Source: IDS-8 sp035304345
Lineage (GTDB): Bacteria > Pseudomonadota > Gammaproteobacteria > Steroidobacterales > Woeseiaceae
Direction: 5' to 3'
DNA length: 64,000 nucleotides
Assembly: GCA_035304345.1 (NCBI GenBank)
Contig: DATGQE010000099.1
Span: 17,667 to 81,666 of the forward strand
The position numbers and the translations under genes are program-made. How positions within the stretch are numbered: position 1 is the first letter of the stretch; every line of letters begins with the position of its first letter. The notes beneath the pieces are model-generated. The model ran no database searches, had not been told where the DNA came from, and worked only from the letters and a program-made list of their open reading frames with translations. Of this stretch, positions 42,361-51,032 are shown piece by piece.

Positions 42361-43168
42361 AGGTGGCGTCGACCAGGTCGCGCATCGCGCCGACCAGCAC
42401 GGGGTCGTCCGACAGCGGCGACACGACCGCGGCATGGCAGGCTTCCCGCGGCGGAATCCCGCTCGCCACGAGGACGGCGGCCGCGATCAGGAGCCGCGTG
42501 CCGGGCACCTCGGCGAGGCCGCGATCCTTGAGCTCGCGCAGCCGCCGGCCGAGGCCGGCGAGCGCCCGTGCGGTCGCGGGATCGGTCCCGCTTTCGCGCT
42601 CGATGATCACGGCTTCGCGATCCTCGGGCGGGAAATCGAGATCGATCGCGACGAAGCGCTGGCGCGTGCTCGGCTTCAGGTCCTTCAGCATGCGCTGGTA
42701 ACCGGGATTGTAGGAGACGACGAGCAGGAACCCGGGCGCGGCCTGCAGCGTCTCGCCGGTCTTGTCGATCGGCAGGATGCGCCGGTAGTCCGAGAGCGCG
42801 TGCAGCACGACGACCGTGTCCTGCCGCGCCTCGACCACCTCGTCGAGGTAGCAGATGGCGCCGGTCCTGGCGGCACGGGTGAGCGGGCCGTCCTGCCACA
42901 CGGTGCCGTCGTGGCGGATGAGGAAGCGGCCGATCAGGTCGCTCGCGGTGACGTCGTCATGGCAGGCGATCGTGACCAGGGGGCGGCCGAGCTTCCACGC
43001 CATGTGCTCCACGAACCGCGTCTTGCCACAGCCGGTCGGCCCTTTCAGCATGACCGCGAGCCCGCGCGCGTGGCACTGCTCGAAGACGGCGACCTCGTTG
43101 CCGGCCGGCAGGTACCAGGGCTCCGACGCAGGACGCTCGATGCGGTAAGCGGGCCGATCCTCGCTCAC
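42353..43168 (-). CDS. norQ: NorQ, MoxR/CbbQ-type AAA+ ATPase for NO reductase maturation
   Basis: 271 residues from GTG 43168, overlapping the norB stop (GTGA). Walker A 'GPTGCGKT' (~43-50), Walker B 'ICYLDEV' (~105-111), sensor region 'VVSYNPGYQ', and 'RQRFVAIDLDFP'. The N-terminus 'EPWYLPAGNEVAVFE' is the CbbQ/NirQ/NorQ signature. With NorD it forms a chaperone that activates NorCB. It normally sits directly beside norD; here the convergent flippase follows, overlapping by 8 bases. Confidence 0.95.
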   Translation of the reverse strand: MSEDRPAYRIERPASEPWYLPAGNEVAVFEQCHARGLAVMLKGPTGCGKTRFVEHMAWKLGRPLVTIACHDDVTASDLIGRFLIRHDGTVWQDGPLTRAARTGAICYLDEVVEARQDTVVVLHALSDYRRILPIDKTGETLQAAPGFLLVVSYNPGYQRMLKDLKPSTRQRFVAIDLDFPPEDREAVIIERESGTDPATARALAGLGRRLRELKDRGLAEVPGTRLLIAAAVLVASGIPPREACHAAVVSPLSDDPVLVGAMRDLVDATFI

Positions 43169-44535
43169 GTGACGGAAGCGGGGGCGCCGGCTTCGCCGGC
43201 TGCCGGCACGGTCACCTCCGCCAGGCGCGGCGCGCGGCGGAAGAAATCGTAGATGAACAGCGCGACGCCGAGCGCGAAGATCGAGGCCGTCAGCACCAGC
43301 ATGAGGAAATGCACCTGGATCTTGAGCTGCGTCTCGAGAAAGCCGAGACCCATGATGCGCTCGAGGTAGACCTGGGCGATGCCGGCGGTCGCGAACGACA
43401 GCGTCATGCCGAACATGCCGGCAAGCTGCAGCCAGAAAGCCCAGTAACCGAGGGCGGTGCCCTTCTCGTCGCGGTCGCGCGTGAGCGACGGCAGCGCGTA
43501 CACGATCATGGCGATCACGATCATCGCGTACGCACCGTAGAACGCCGAATGGCCGTGCATCGCCGTGATGAGCGTGCCGTGCGTCCACTTGTTGACCGCG
43601 GGCCACGTGTGCGCGAGGCCCAGCAGGCCCGCGCCGAACATCGCGAACAATGCGCTGCCCACGGTCCAGTGCAGCGCGAGCGCGTTCGGGTGCGCGAGGC
43701 CGGAGCGGCGGATCGCGAAGTAGGCATACATCGCCATGCCGACCAGTGCCGCGGGCTCGAGCGCGCTGAAGAAGCCGCCGATGGGCAGCCAGTAGGTCGG
43801 CACGCCCACCCAGTAGTAATGGTGTGCCGTGCCGAGAATGCCGGCGATGAACACGAGGCCGACGATCACGTACAGCCACTTCTCCATCACCTCGCGGTCG
43901 ACGCCCGACAGCCGGATGAGCAGGTACGCCAGGAACGCGCCCATGATCATCATCCACACGCCTTCGACCCACAGGTGGATGGTCCACCAGCGGTAGAAGA
44001 TGGAGACCGTGTAGTTCTCGTAGTGCAACAGCGCGGGCAGGTAGAGAAGGGCCGCGCTGCCGAGCCCGAGAAGCAGCACGCCCTCGGTTGTCGTGAAGCG
44101 GCCGGATTTCCTGATCGTCATGCCGATGTTGTAGAGGAAGATCAGCATGCAGATCACGATGACGATCTTGTGCGGCAGCGGTTGCTCGAGCAGCTTGTTG
44201 CCGGTGCCGTAGCGGAACAGGTAGCCGATGACGGCGGAGACGCCCATGATCACCCACAGCACGAGCTGGATGACGGCGAGCTTCACGCTGTGGAGCTCGG
44301 TGCGCGACTCTTCCGGCACCATCCAGTACGTCGCGCCCATGAACCCGGTGAGGACCCACACGATGAGCAGGTTGGTGTGGATCACCTTGGTCACGTCGAA
44401 CGGCAGGACGTTCAGCAGCGGATCGGGCCCGAGGTACTTCGCGGCGGACAACAGCCCGAATACGACCTGGAGGCCGAACAGCAGGACGGCGACCGCGAAG
44501 TACCAGTAGGCGACCGATTGGGACCTGTAGCGCAT
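43165..44535 (-). CDS. norB: Cytochrome-c-dependent nitric oxide reductase, large subunit NorB
   Basis: 456 residues (family ~450-475) from ATG 44535 with GGAGGA upstream; a longer frame is a shadow of norC. Twelve helices. Low-spin heme ligand His53 in 'KVIHTNLLIVW', the active-site 'WWTIHLWVEG' with His and the conserved Glu of the non-heme iron (FeB) site, 'AHHYYWVG' and 'HGHSAFYGAY' with the remaining His ligands. It reduces 2 NO to N2O using electrons from NorC, in the inner membrane. Confidence 0.97.
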   Translation of the reverse strand: MRYRSQSVAYWYFAVAVLLFGLQVVFGLLSAAKYLGPDPLLNVLPFDVTKVIHTNLLIVWVLTGFMGATYWMVPEESRTELHSVKLAVIQLVLWVIMGVSAVIGYLFRYGTGNKLLEQPLPHKIVIVICMLIFLYNIGMTIRKSGRFTTTEGVLLLGLGSAALLYLPALLHYENYTVSIFYRWWTIHLWVEGVWMMIMGAFLAYLLIRLSGVDREVMEKWLYVIVGLVFIAGILGTAHHYYWVGVPTYWLPIGGFFSALEPAALVGMAMYAYFAIRRSGLAHPNALALHWTVGSALFAMFGAGLLGLAHTWPAVNKWTHGTLITAMHGHSAFYGAYAMIVIAMIVYALPSLTRDRDEKGTALGYWAFWLQLAGMFGMTLSFATAGIAQVYLERIMGLGFLETQLKIQVHFLMLVLTASIFALGVALFIYDFFRRAPRLAEVTVPAAGEAGAPASVT

Positions 44536-44560
44536 CCGGATCCTCCGCTTCTTCCTGGCG

Positions 44561-45403
44561 TTACCTGAACGAGGCCAGGTACGCCGTGAGGTCGTCGATC
44601 TGCTCTTCGGTGAGCGTCTGTCCGTAGGTGTTCGGCATGAACGAGACGCCGTTCGCCGAGTACATGGGGCCTGGTACGAGGTACGCGCTCGGGGAGACGA
44701 TCGACTCGCGAATGTAGCCTTCCACGTCCGTCGCTTCGCCGGTGTAGCTGCCCGAGGCGAGCACCTGCTCGGCGCGCGTCGCGATCCCCGCGAGCGACGG
44801 TCCGGCCATGTCGGCTCCGGGCTGCACGGAATGGCAGGCGTTGCACGCGGGGGCGATGGTGTTGAAGAGGTTCTCGCCGCGTGCGATGGCGGCGTCGTCG
44901 CCGGTGACCGGCCGTGCGGCGTACTCGCCCGTCTCCCCCGCGACGCTGGCGGCGGCACCGGCGCGCGTGAGCCCGCCGGTGACGTAGATCGGGCGCGGCG
45001 GCCAGCCCTGGTTGTCGACCCGCGCGACCCACTCGAGGAAGGTCACGAGGTTCGTGATCTCCTCGTCCGTCAGGTCCTGCTTCGGCATCAGCCGCCGGTG
45101 CGTCTGCTCGTCGTAGAACTGCCCCGGGTCACGCATGTAGGCCTCGAGGTACGGCCTGCCGCGCAGGTCCGTGATCTTCGTGAGGTCGGGCGCGTAGTAG
45201 GCGCCCTCGCCGAACAGCGTGTGGCAGTTGATGCAGTTGAACTTGTGCCAGACGTCCATCCCGGCGGAAACCTCGGCGGTGAGGTTTTCCTCGTTTGTCA
45301 ACTCGGGAAACTGCCGATGACTGTCGACGGTGAGGGCGAGGAAGATGAAGGCGGCGATGGCGGTGCTGGCGATGGCGAAGTGGCGGGCCTGGCGATTGTT
45401 CAT
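44561..45403 (-). CDS. norC: NorC with an additional cytochrome c domain (diheme)
   Basis: 280 residues, almost twice the usual ~150. An N-terminal anchor helix (~9-26) and the NorC heme motif CINCH (Cys57, Cys60, His61) in 'FNCINCHTLFGEGAYYAPD', with 'RLMPKQDLTDEEITNLVTFLEW', are standard NorC. A linker (~135-170) then leads to a second class I cytochrome c domain with CNACH (Cys187, Cys190, His191) and a methionine in 'GVSFMPNTYG' as likely sixth ligand. It donates electrons to NorB; the extra heme may replace or dock the soluble donor. 25 bases before norB. Confidence 0.95.
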   Translation of the reverse strand: MNNRQARHFAIASTAIAAFIFLALTVDSHRQFPELTNEENLTAEVSAGMDVWHKFNCINCHTLFGEGAYYAPDLTKITDLRGRPYLEAYMRDPGQFYDEQTHRRLMPKQDLTDEEITNLVTFLEWVARVDNQGWPPRPIYVTGGLTRAGAAASVAGETGEYAARPVTGDDAAIARGENLFNTIAPACNACHSVQPGADMAGPSLAGIATRAEQVLASGSYTGEATDVEGYIRESIVSPSAYLVPGPMYSANGVSFMPNTYGQTLTEEQIDDLTAYLASFR

Positions 45404-45413
45404 CGATGTCGCC

Positions 45414-45533
45414 TCAGACGCCTATACCCGACCAGTGCACCAGCGAGATGAAGCAGGTATAGGCGCCGGCGGCCAGCATCAGGAGCAGCACGAGCCAGCT
45501 CACGGCCTTGAGCGCTGGGAACAGACCCTGCAT
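45414..45533 (-). CDS. 39-residue membrane protein at the head of the nor operon
   Basis: Begins at ATG 45533 with GGAG 7 bases upstream and ends 10 bases before norC. One strong membrane helix ('VSWLVLLLMLAAGAYTCFISLVHW'). Too short for standard gene calling, but position, ribosome site and hydrophobicity support it. It could be a small subunit or assembly factor of the NorCB complex, comparable in size to small oxidase subunits. I know no family for it. Confidence 0.6.
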   Translation of the reverse strand: MQGLFPALKAVSWLVLLLMLAAGAYTCFISLVHWSGIGV

Positions 45534-45564
45534 GGCCGGTCTCCGTTCGCCAAAACGTTGCAAC

Positions 45565-45570
45565 ATTAAA
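45565..45570 (-). promoter_or_regulatory. Possible -10 box (TTTAAT) of the nor operon
   Basis: Minus-strand TTTAAT lies 47 bases from the centre of the FNR-type box at 45608-45621, compatible with an activator bound around -57 to -61, and about 30 bases before the small ORF. Confidence 0.4.
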
Positions 45571-45607
45571 TGAGGAAACCACCCCTTGCAACCGGAGGAC
45601 ATTGCCC

Positions 45608-45621
45608 TTGACGGGGGTCAA
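45608..45621. promoter_or_regulatory. FNR/DNR-type box between norC operon and hemN
   Basis: TTGAC-GGGG-GTCAA, a perfect dyad one base per half from the FNR consensus TTGAT-N4-ATCAA. Its centre is 40.5 bases before the hemN ATG and 81 before the small nor ORF, so one site may drive both directions. Expression under low oxygen or NO by an FNR/ANR/DNR-type protein is expected. Confidence 0.85.
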
Positions 45622-45654
45622 GGCGCCGCCGGTGCGACCGGGTACGGTGTGGTC

Positions 45655-47055
45655 ATGAACGTCGCCCCGCTTTTCGATGCCGCGCTCGTCGCGCGCTATG
45701 ACCGCCCCGGTCCGCGCTACACGTCGTACCCGACGGCACCGCAGTTCACCGAGGCCTGGAGCGAGCGCGATTTCCGGCGGTTCGCGGCGCAGTCGAACGC
45801 GCAGTCGCCGCCGCGGCCGATCTCGGTCTACGTGCACGTGCCGTGGTGCTTCAGCCCCTGCTTCTATTGCGGATGCAACCGGCTGATCACGCGGGATCCG
45901 GCCAAGGGCGAGCGTTACGTCGAGCGGCTTCTCGCCGAGATCGACCTCGCCCTGCCGCTGTTCGCTGCCGATCGCGAGGTGACGCAGCTCCATTTCGGCG
46001 GCGGTACGCCGAACTTCCTCGCACCGTCGCAGCTCGCGGCCGTAATCGAGCGCGTGGGCCGGCACCTGCGCCTGGCGGGCGGCCCGGCCGCGGATTTCTC
46101 CATCGAGCTCGACCCGCGGCACGTCCGGCCGGGCGACGTCGCGGACCTCGCCGGCGCGGGTTTCAACCGCGCCAGCCTGGGTGTGCAGGACTTCGACGAG
46201 GGGGTGCAACGCGCGATCAACCGCATCCAGTCGGTGGCCGGGACGGCCGCCGTGATCGACGAATGCCGGCGGGCCGGCTTCCGCTCGGTGAACGTCGACC
46301 TGATCTATGGCCTGCCTTTGCAGACCCCGGAGAGCTTCGCCCGCACGCTGGACACGGTCGTCCGGCTCCGGCCCGACCGCCTGGCGGTCTACGGCTATGC
46401 CCACCTGCCAGGGCTCTTCAAGGCGCAGCGGCAGATCCGGGCGGAAGACCTGCCCGATGCCGCCACCCGACTCGCGCTCCTCGGGCTCGCGGTCGAGCGG
46501 CTGACGGCGGCAGGCTACGAGTACATCGGCCTCGACCATTTCGCGCTGCCCGGGGACGATCTCGCGCGGGCGGCCGCGGAGGGCACGCTGCAGCGCAACT
46601 TCATGGGTTACACGACGCACGCGCGCTCGGACCTGGTCGGCGTCGGCGTCAGCGCGATCAGCCACGTCGGCGCGAGCTACAGCCAGAACCGGCGCGACCT
46701 GGCCGGCTGGGAGATCGCCGTCGAGCAGGGCCGCCTTCCTGCGTGGCGCGGGCTTGCGCTCGGCGCCGACGACAGGCTGCGGGCGGAGGTGATCGAGGTC
46801 CTCATGTGCCGCGCCGGGATCGACGTGCGCGACATCGAGCGCCGGCACGCGATCGATTTCGGTGCGTACTTCGCGGACAGCCTCGCGCGCCTGGCGCCGC
46901 TCGCGGACGACGGCCTCGTGACGGTCGACCGCGAGCACATCCGCGCCACGCCGCGGGGCCGCTACCTGTTGCGCGCCATCGCGATGTGCTTCGACGCGTA
47001 CCTGCCGGCGGCCACGACGGCCAACGACCGCCCGCGCTATTCGCAAGCCGTGTAG
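45655..47055 (+). CDS. hemN: Oxygen-independent coproporphyrinogen III dehydrogenase HemN
   Basis: 466 residues from ATG 45655; homologues begin similarly just before 'RYDRPGPRYTSYPTAPQF', so longer starts are wrong. Radical-SAM cluster 'CFSPCFYCGCN' with Cys65, Cys69, Cys72 and the extra Cys74 typical of HemN. 'HFGGGTPNFL', 'SIELDPRHV', 'GFNRASLGVQDFD' follow as in the family. It makes protoporphyrinogen without oxygen, supplying heme for the NO reductases. No ribosome site precedes the ATG, and the FNR box centred 40.5 bases upstream puts transcription start at the ATG, suggesting a leaderless message. Confidence 0.96.
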   Translation: MNVAPLFDAALVARYDRPGPRYTSYPTAPQFTEAWSERDFRRFAAQSNAQSPPRPISVYVHVPWCFSPCFYCGCNRLITRDPAKGERYVERLLAEIDLALPLFAADREVTQLHFGGGTPNFLAPSQLAAVIERVGRHLRLAGGPAADFSIELDPRHVRPGDVADLAGAGFNRASLGVQDFDEGVQRAINRIQSVAGTAAVIDECRRAGFRSVNVDLIYGLPLQTPESFARTLDTVVRLRPDRLAVYGYAHLPGLFKAQRQIRAEDLPDAATRLALLGLAVERLTAAGYEYIGLDHFALPGDDLARAAAEGTLQRNFMGYTTHARSDLVGVGVSAISHVGASYSQNRRDLAGWEIAVEQGRLPAWRGLALGADDRLRAEVIEVLMCRAGIDVRDIERRHAIDFGAYFADSLARLAPLADDGLVTVDREHIRATPRGRYLLRAIAMCFDAYLPAATTANDRPRYSQAV

Positions 47056-47076
47056 GCGCGCGCTCCTGCAGGCCGC

Positions 47077-47090
47077 TTGATCGCGGTCAA
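47077..47090. promoter_or_regulatory. FNR/DNR-type box upstream of norZ
   Basis: TTGAT-CGCG-GTCAA, one mismatch to TTGAT-N4-ATCAA. Centre 63 bases before the norZ ATG; an activator at -41.5 gives a start near 47125, a 22-base leader with the ribosome site, and GACCAT at 47113-47118 as -10. Confidence 0.85.
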
Positions 47091-47146
47091 GGCAGCGAGC
47101 ATGCGGTTCCGCGACCATGCCGCCGGGTTCCAGGGAGGATTCAGGG

Positions 47147-49438
47147 ATGGACACCACGCGCAAGCTCTGGCTCGGCCTGGCGGCACTCCTCGCCGCCTCG
47201 TTCGCCGTCCTGCTGTGGATCGGCGGTGAGATCCATCGCGAGGCACCGCCCATCCCCGAGCGCGTCGTCACGGCAGACGGCGAGGTCGTCTACACGCGTG
47301 CGATGATCGAGACCGGTCGCCAGGTGTGGCAATCCACCGGCGGGCAGCAGCAGGGCTCGATCTGGGGTCACGGCGGCTACGTCGCGCCGGACTGGACGGC
47401 GGACTGGCTGCACCGCGAGGCGCTCGCGCTCGCGGACCTCTGGGCGCAACGCGAGCACGGAGTCGACGGCTACGCGGCGCTCGCGCCCGAAACGCAGGCG
47501 GCGTATCGCGAGCGCCTTGCGCGTGCGTTGCGCACGAACACCTGGGACCCGGCGTCGCGCACGATCACGATCGACGCCGACCGGGCCCGGGCCATCGCCG
47601 CGGTCGCCGCTCACTACGACAGCCTGTACGGCACGGGCAGCGACACCGCGAGCCTGCGCGAGGCCTACGCGATGAAGGACGCGGCGGTGCCGGACCCGGA
47701 GCACCGCGCCGCGCTCGCCGCTTTCTACTGGTGGACGGCGTGGGCTGCGGTGACGGAGCGGCCCGGGAAGGACGTCACCTACACGAACAACTGGCCGGCC
47801 GACGAGCTCGTCGGCAACGCACCGCCCGCCAGCGCGTTCGTCTGGACGGTGTTCAGCGTGCTGTTCCTCATCGCCGGCATCGCGCTCCTCGGCTGGCATT
47901 ACGCGGTCACGCACCGCGACGAGCGCAACCCGGAGCTGCCGGCTTCCGATCCGCTCGCGAGCGTCGCGGTCACGCCGTCGATGCGCGCCACGGCGAAGTA
48001 CTTCTGGGTGGTGATCGCGCTGTTCCTGGTGCAGATCCTGCTCGGCGCGATGACGGCGCACTACCAGGTCGAGGGGCAGGAGCTCTACGGCTACCGGCTC
48101 GCGGACGTCCTGCCGTACGCGCTCACGCGCACCTGGCACACGCAGCTCGCGGTGCTGTGGATCGCGACCGCGTGGCTCGGGACGGGCCTCTACATCGCGC
48201 CCGCGATCTCCGGTCACGAGCCGAAATACCAGCGGCTCGGCGTGAACCTGCTGTGGGGATGCCTGCTCGTGATCGTCGTCGGCGCATTTGCCGGCCAGTG
48301 GCTCGCCGTGATGCAAAAGCTCGGGCTCGCACACAACTTCTGGTTCGGCCACCAGGGCTGGGAGTACGTCGACCTCGGGCGCTTCTGGCAGTGGTTCCTG
48401 TTCATCGGGCTGGGCCTCTGGCTCGTGCTCGTCGGGCGCGCGCTGTGGCCGGCGATCCGCCGCGGCGGCGAGTCGCGGCCGATCGTGGTGCTCCTGTTCC
48501 TGTCCACCGTCGCCATCGGCCTCTTCTACGGCGCCGGGCTCATGTGGGGCGAGCACACGCACCTGTCGATGGTCGAGTACTGGCGTTGGTGGGTCGTGCA
48601 CCTGTGGGTCGAGGGCTTCTTCGAGGTGTTCGCAACCGCGGTGATAGCCTTCCTGTTCACCCGGCTGGGACTGCTCCGGGTCGCCACGGCGACGGTCGCG
48701 GTGCTGTTCGCGACGATCGTGTTCATGGCCGGCGGCGTGCTCGGCACCCTGCATCACCTGTACTTCACCGGCACGCCGACGGCGGTGATCGCGCTCGGCG
48801 CCTCGTTCTCCGCGCTGGAGGTCGTGCCGCTCGCGTTCGTCGGCTTCGAGGCCTGGCAGACTTACCGGCTGGGCTCCGCCACGCCGTGGATGGCGCGCTA
48901 CCGCTGGCCGATCCTGTTCTTCACCGCAGTCGCGTTCTGGAACCTCGTCGGCGCGGGCCTGTTCGGGTTCCTCATCAACCCGCCGCTGCCGCTGTACTAC
49001 ATGCAGGGCCTCAACCTGACGCCCCTGCACGGCCACACCGCGCTGTTCGGCGTGTACGGCATGCTCGGCATCGGGCTCATGCTGTTCTGCCTGCGCGGGA
49101 TGAAGCCGGCGGCGCGCTGGCCCGAGCCGGTGTTGAAGACCTGCTTCTGGACGCTCAACATCGGGCTCACCGGCATGGCGCTCATGACGCTGCTGCCGCT
49201 CGGGGTGCTGCAGCTCGTCGCGGCGATCGACCACGGCTACTGGTTCGCGCGCTCCGCGGAGTTCATGCAGCGGCCGATCGTCGACATGCTGGTGTGGATG
49301 CGCGTGCCGGGAGACGTGATCTTCAGCGTCGGCGCCCTGGCCCTCGCCTGGTTCGTGCTCAGGCTGTGGATCGCGCCGCAACCGGCCGAGCCTGCGCTCA
49401 CCGGTGCCGCCAGCCCGCGTTACGCGGACCGGGCGTGA
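47147..49438 (+). CDS. norZ: Quinol-dependent nitric oxide reductase (qNOR)
   Basis: 763 residues, the usual qNOR length, from ATG 47147 after GGGAGGA. The N-terminal ~220 residues are the periplasmic domain that replaces NorC ('RQVWQSTGGQQQGSIWGHGGYVAPDW', no CxxCH). The rest is NorB-like: 'RTWHTQLAVLWIATAWLGTGLY', 'VVHLWVEGFFEVFATA' with the catalytic Glu, 'LHHLYFTG', 'LHGHTALFGVYG'. It reduces NO to N2O with quinol electrons. Having it beside a cytochrome-c-type NorCB gives two routes for NO removal under the same control. Confidence 0.97.
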   Translation: MDTTRKLWLGLAALLAASFAVLLWIGGEIHREAPPIPERVVTADGEVVYTRAMIETGRQVWQSTGGQQQGSIWGHGGYVAPDWTADWLHREALALADLWAQREHGVDGYAALAPETQAAYRERLARALRTNTWDPASRTITIDADRARAIAAVAAHYDSLYGTGSDTASLREAYAMKDAAVPDPEHRAALAAFYWWTAWAAVTERPGKDVTYTNNWPADELVGNAPPASAFVWTVFSVLFLIAGIALLGWHYAVTHRDERNPELPASDPLASVAVTPSMRATAKYFWVVIALFLVQILLGAMTAHYQVEGQELYGYRLADVLPYALTRTWHTQLAVLWIATAWLGTGLYIAPAISGHEPKYQRLGVNLLWGCLLVIVVGAFAGQWLAVMQKLGLAHNFWFGHQGWEYVDLGRFWQWFLFIGLGLWLVLVGRALWPAIRRGGESRPIVVLLFLSTVAIGLFYGAGLMWGEHTHLSMVEYWRWWVVHLWVEGFFEVFATAVIAFLFTRLGLLRVATATVAVLFATIVFMAGGVLGTLHHLYFTGTPTAVIALGASFSALEVVPLAFVGFEAWQTYRLGSATPWMARYRWPILFFTAVAFWNLVGAGLFGFLINPPLPLYYMQGLNLTPLHGHTALFGVYGMLGIGLMLFCLRGMKPAARWPEPVLKTCFWTLNIGLTGMALMTLLPLGVLQLVAAIDHGYWFARSAEFMQRPIVDMLVWMRVPGDVIFSVGALALAWFVLRLWIAPQPAEPALTGAASPRYADRA

Positions 49439-49445
49439 GGAAGGC

Positions 49446-49850
49446 ATGATCGAGTTCTACCCGCAGATCAAGTCGGTGCACGTCGCGGCGGTCATCGCCA
49501 GCGGCAGCCTGTTCCTGCTCAGAGGGCTCGCGGTGCAGCTAAGGGCCGGCTGGCCGATGGCCGCGCCCGTGCGCTACCTGAGCTACGGCATCGACACGGT
49601 GCTGCTGACCGCGGCGCTCATGCTGCTCACCATCCTGCCCTCGGCGGTGTACGCGAACGGCTGGCTCGCGACCAAGCTCGTCCTGCTGGTCGTGTACATC
49701 GGCCTCGGCACGTTCGCGTTGAAACGCGGGCGGACGGCGAACGTCCGGCGGATCACGTTCGCCGGTGCGCTGGCGGCGTACGCGTCGATGTACGGGATCG
49801 CCCGCACGCACCATCCGCTCGGCCCGCTGCACGCGTTGTTCACGTCATGA
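49446..49850 (+). CDS. SirB2 family membrane protein
   Basis: 134 residues, four helices ('KSVHVAAVIASGSLFLLRG', 'TVLLTAALMLLTIL', 'KLVLLVVYIGLGTFALKRG', 'FAGALAAYASMYGIA'). The conserved His/Arg near the first helix and 'LGTFALKRG' match SirB2/YnaI-unrelated small membrane proteins of the InvC/SirB2 group. Function unknown; often found beside NnrS and NO or heme genes. 8 bases after norZ, and its stop overlaps nnrS (ATGA). Confidence 0.85.
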   Translation: MIEFYPQIKSVHVAAVIASGSLFLLRGLAVQLRAGWPMAAPVRYLSYGIDTVLLTAALMLLTILPSAVYANGWLATKLVLLVVYIGLGTFALKRGRTANVRRITFAGALAAYASMYGIARTHHPLGPLHALFTS

Positions 49851-51019
49851 CGCGGCTCGTGCCTTTCGCTTACGGCTTCAGGCCGTTCTTCCTCGCCGCG
49901 GGCTGGTTCGCGCTCGCCGGCATCGGCGCGTGGCTGTGGCTTTACCGCGCGGGACTCGCGCCTTTCGGGGGGTTGCCCGCGTTCCAGTGGCATGCGCACG
50001 AGATGCTGTACGGGTTCGTGGCGGCGGCGATCGCCGGCTTCATGCTCACCGCCGTGCCGAGCTGGACCGGCGAGCGCGGCTTCGCCGGCCGCCCGCTCGT
50101 CGTGCTCACGTGCCTGTGGCTCGCCGGCCGCGTGGCGATCGCCGCGGCCGGCGTGCTGCCGCTGCCGGCGGTCGCCATCGCCGAGCTCGCCTTCCTGCCG
50201 GCGCTCGCCGCCACCATTGCGCCGTCGCTGCTCAGGTCGAGCAACCGCAACGCGCCGTTGCTCATCGTCCTGTTCGTGCTCTGGGGGCTCGACGCGACCT
50301 TCCTCTACGCGCTTGCGGACCGCGACGTGCTGCTCGCCGGGACGGCGCTCAGGGCCGCGCTGGACGTCGTGCTGCTCCTGGTGACGATCATCGGCGGCCG
50401 CATCGTGCCGGCGTTCACCGCGAACGCCCTGCGCCGGCGCGGCGTTCCCGTGCGCGTGCGTGCGCACCGGGTCGTGGAGGCCTGGGCCATCGTGAGCATG
50501 GCAGTGCTGGTGTTCGCGGACCTCGTCGCGCCCACGCACGGGGTCACGGCCGGCATCGCGCTCACCGCCGCGCTCGCCCACGCGGTGCGCATGAGCGGCT
50601 GGCAGACGCTCACGACGTGGCGCGAGCCCATCGTCTGGGTGCTGCACGCGGCGTACCTGTGGCTGCCCATCGGGCTGCTCCTGAAAGCCGCGTGGCTGCT
50701 CACCGGGGCGCCGTGGGCCGCGCACTGGCCGCATGCCCTGGGTGCGGGCGCCGCGGCGACGATGATCATGGCGGTCATGACGCGCGCCGCGCTCGGCCAC
50801 ACCGGCCGGCCGCTGGTGGCGGCGAAGCCGATCGCCTGGGCCTACGGGCTGCTCGTGCTGGCCGCGGCGGTTCGCGTCTTCGGCCCCTCACTGCTCCCCG
50901 TGTCCTACGCGCACGTCATCACCTGTGCCGCCGTGCTCTGGCTCGCAGCCTTCGGCCTGTACGCCTGGGTCTACACCCCCATCCTGCTCGGCCCGCGCGC
51001 CGACGGCAAACCCGGCTGA
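49847..51019 (+). CDS. nnrS: NnrS family heme-copper membrane protein
   Basis: 390 residues, about 12 helices. 'AYGFRPFFLAAGWFA' at the N-terminus, 'FQWHAHEMLYGFVAAAIAGFMLTAVPSWT' and 'GGRIVPAFTANALRR' are NnrS signatures, with several membrane His. NnrS proteins protect against nitrosative stress and are NO-regulated. Last gene of the norZ operon. A small hairpin (GACGC-AGG-GCGTC, 51018-51030) follows the stop. Confidence 0.95.
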   Translation: MTRLVPFAYGFRPFFLAAGWFALAGIGAWLWLYRAGLAPFGGLPAFQWHAHEMLYGFVAAAIAGFMLTAVPSWTGERGFAGRPLVVLTCLWLAGRVAIAAAGVLPLPAVAIAELAFLPALAATIAPSLLRSSNRNAPLLIVLFVLWGLDATFLYALADRDVLLAGTALRAALDVVLLLVTIIGGRIVPAFTANALRRRGVPVRVRAHRVVEAWAIVSMAVLVFADLVAPTHGVTAGIALTAALAHAVRMSGWQTLTTWREPIVWVLHAAYLWLPIGLLLKAAWLLTGAPWAAHWPHALGAGAAATMIMAVMTRAALGHTGRPLVAAKPIAWAYGLLVLAAAVRVFGPSLLPVSYAHVITCAAVLWLAAFGLYAWVYTPILLGPRADGKPG

Positions 51020-51032
51020 CGCAGGGCGTCCG

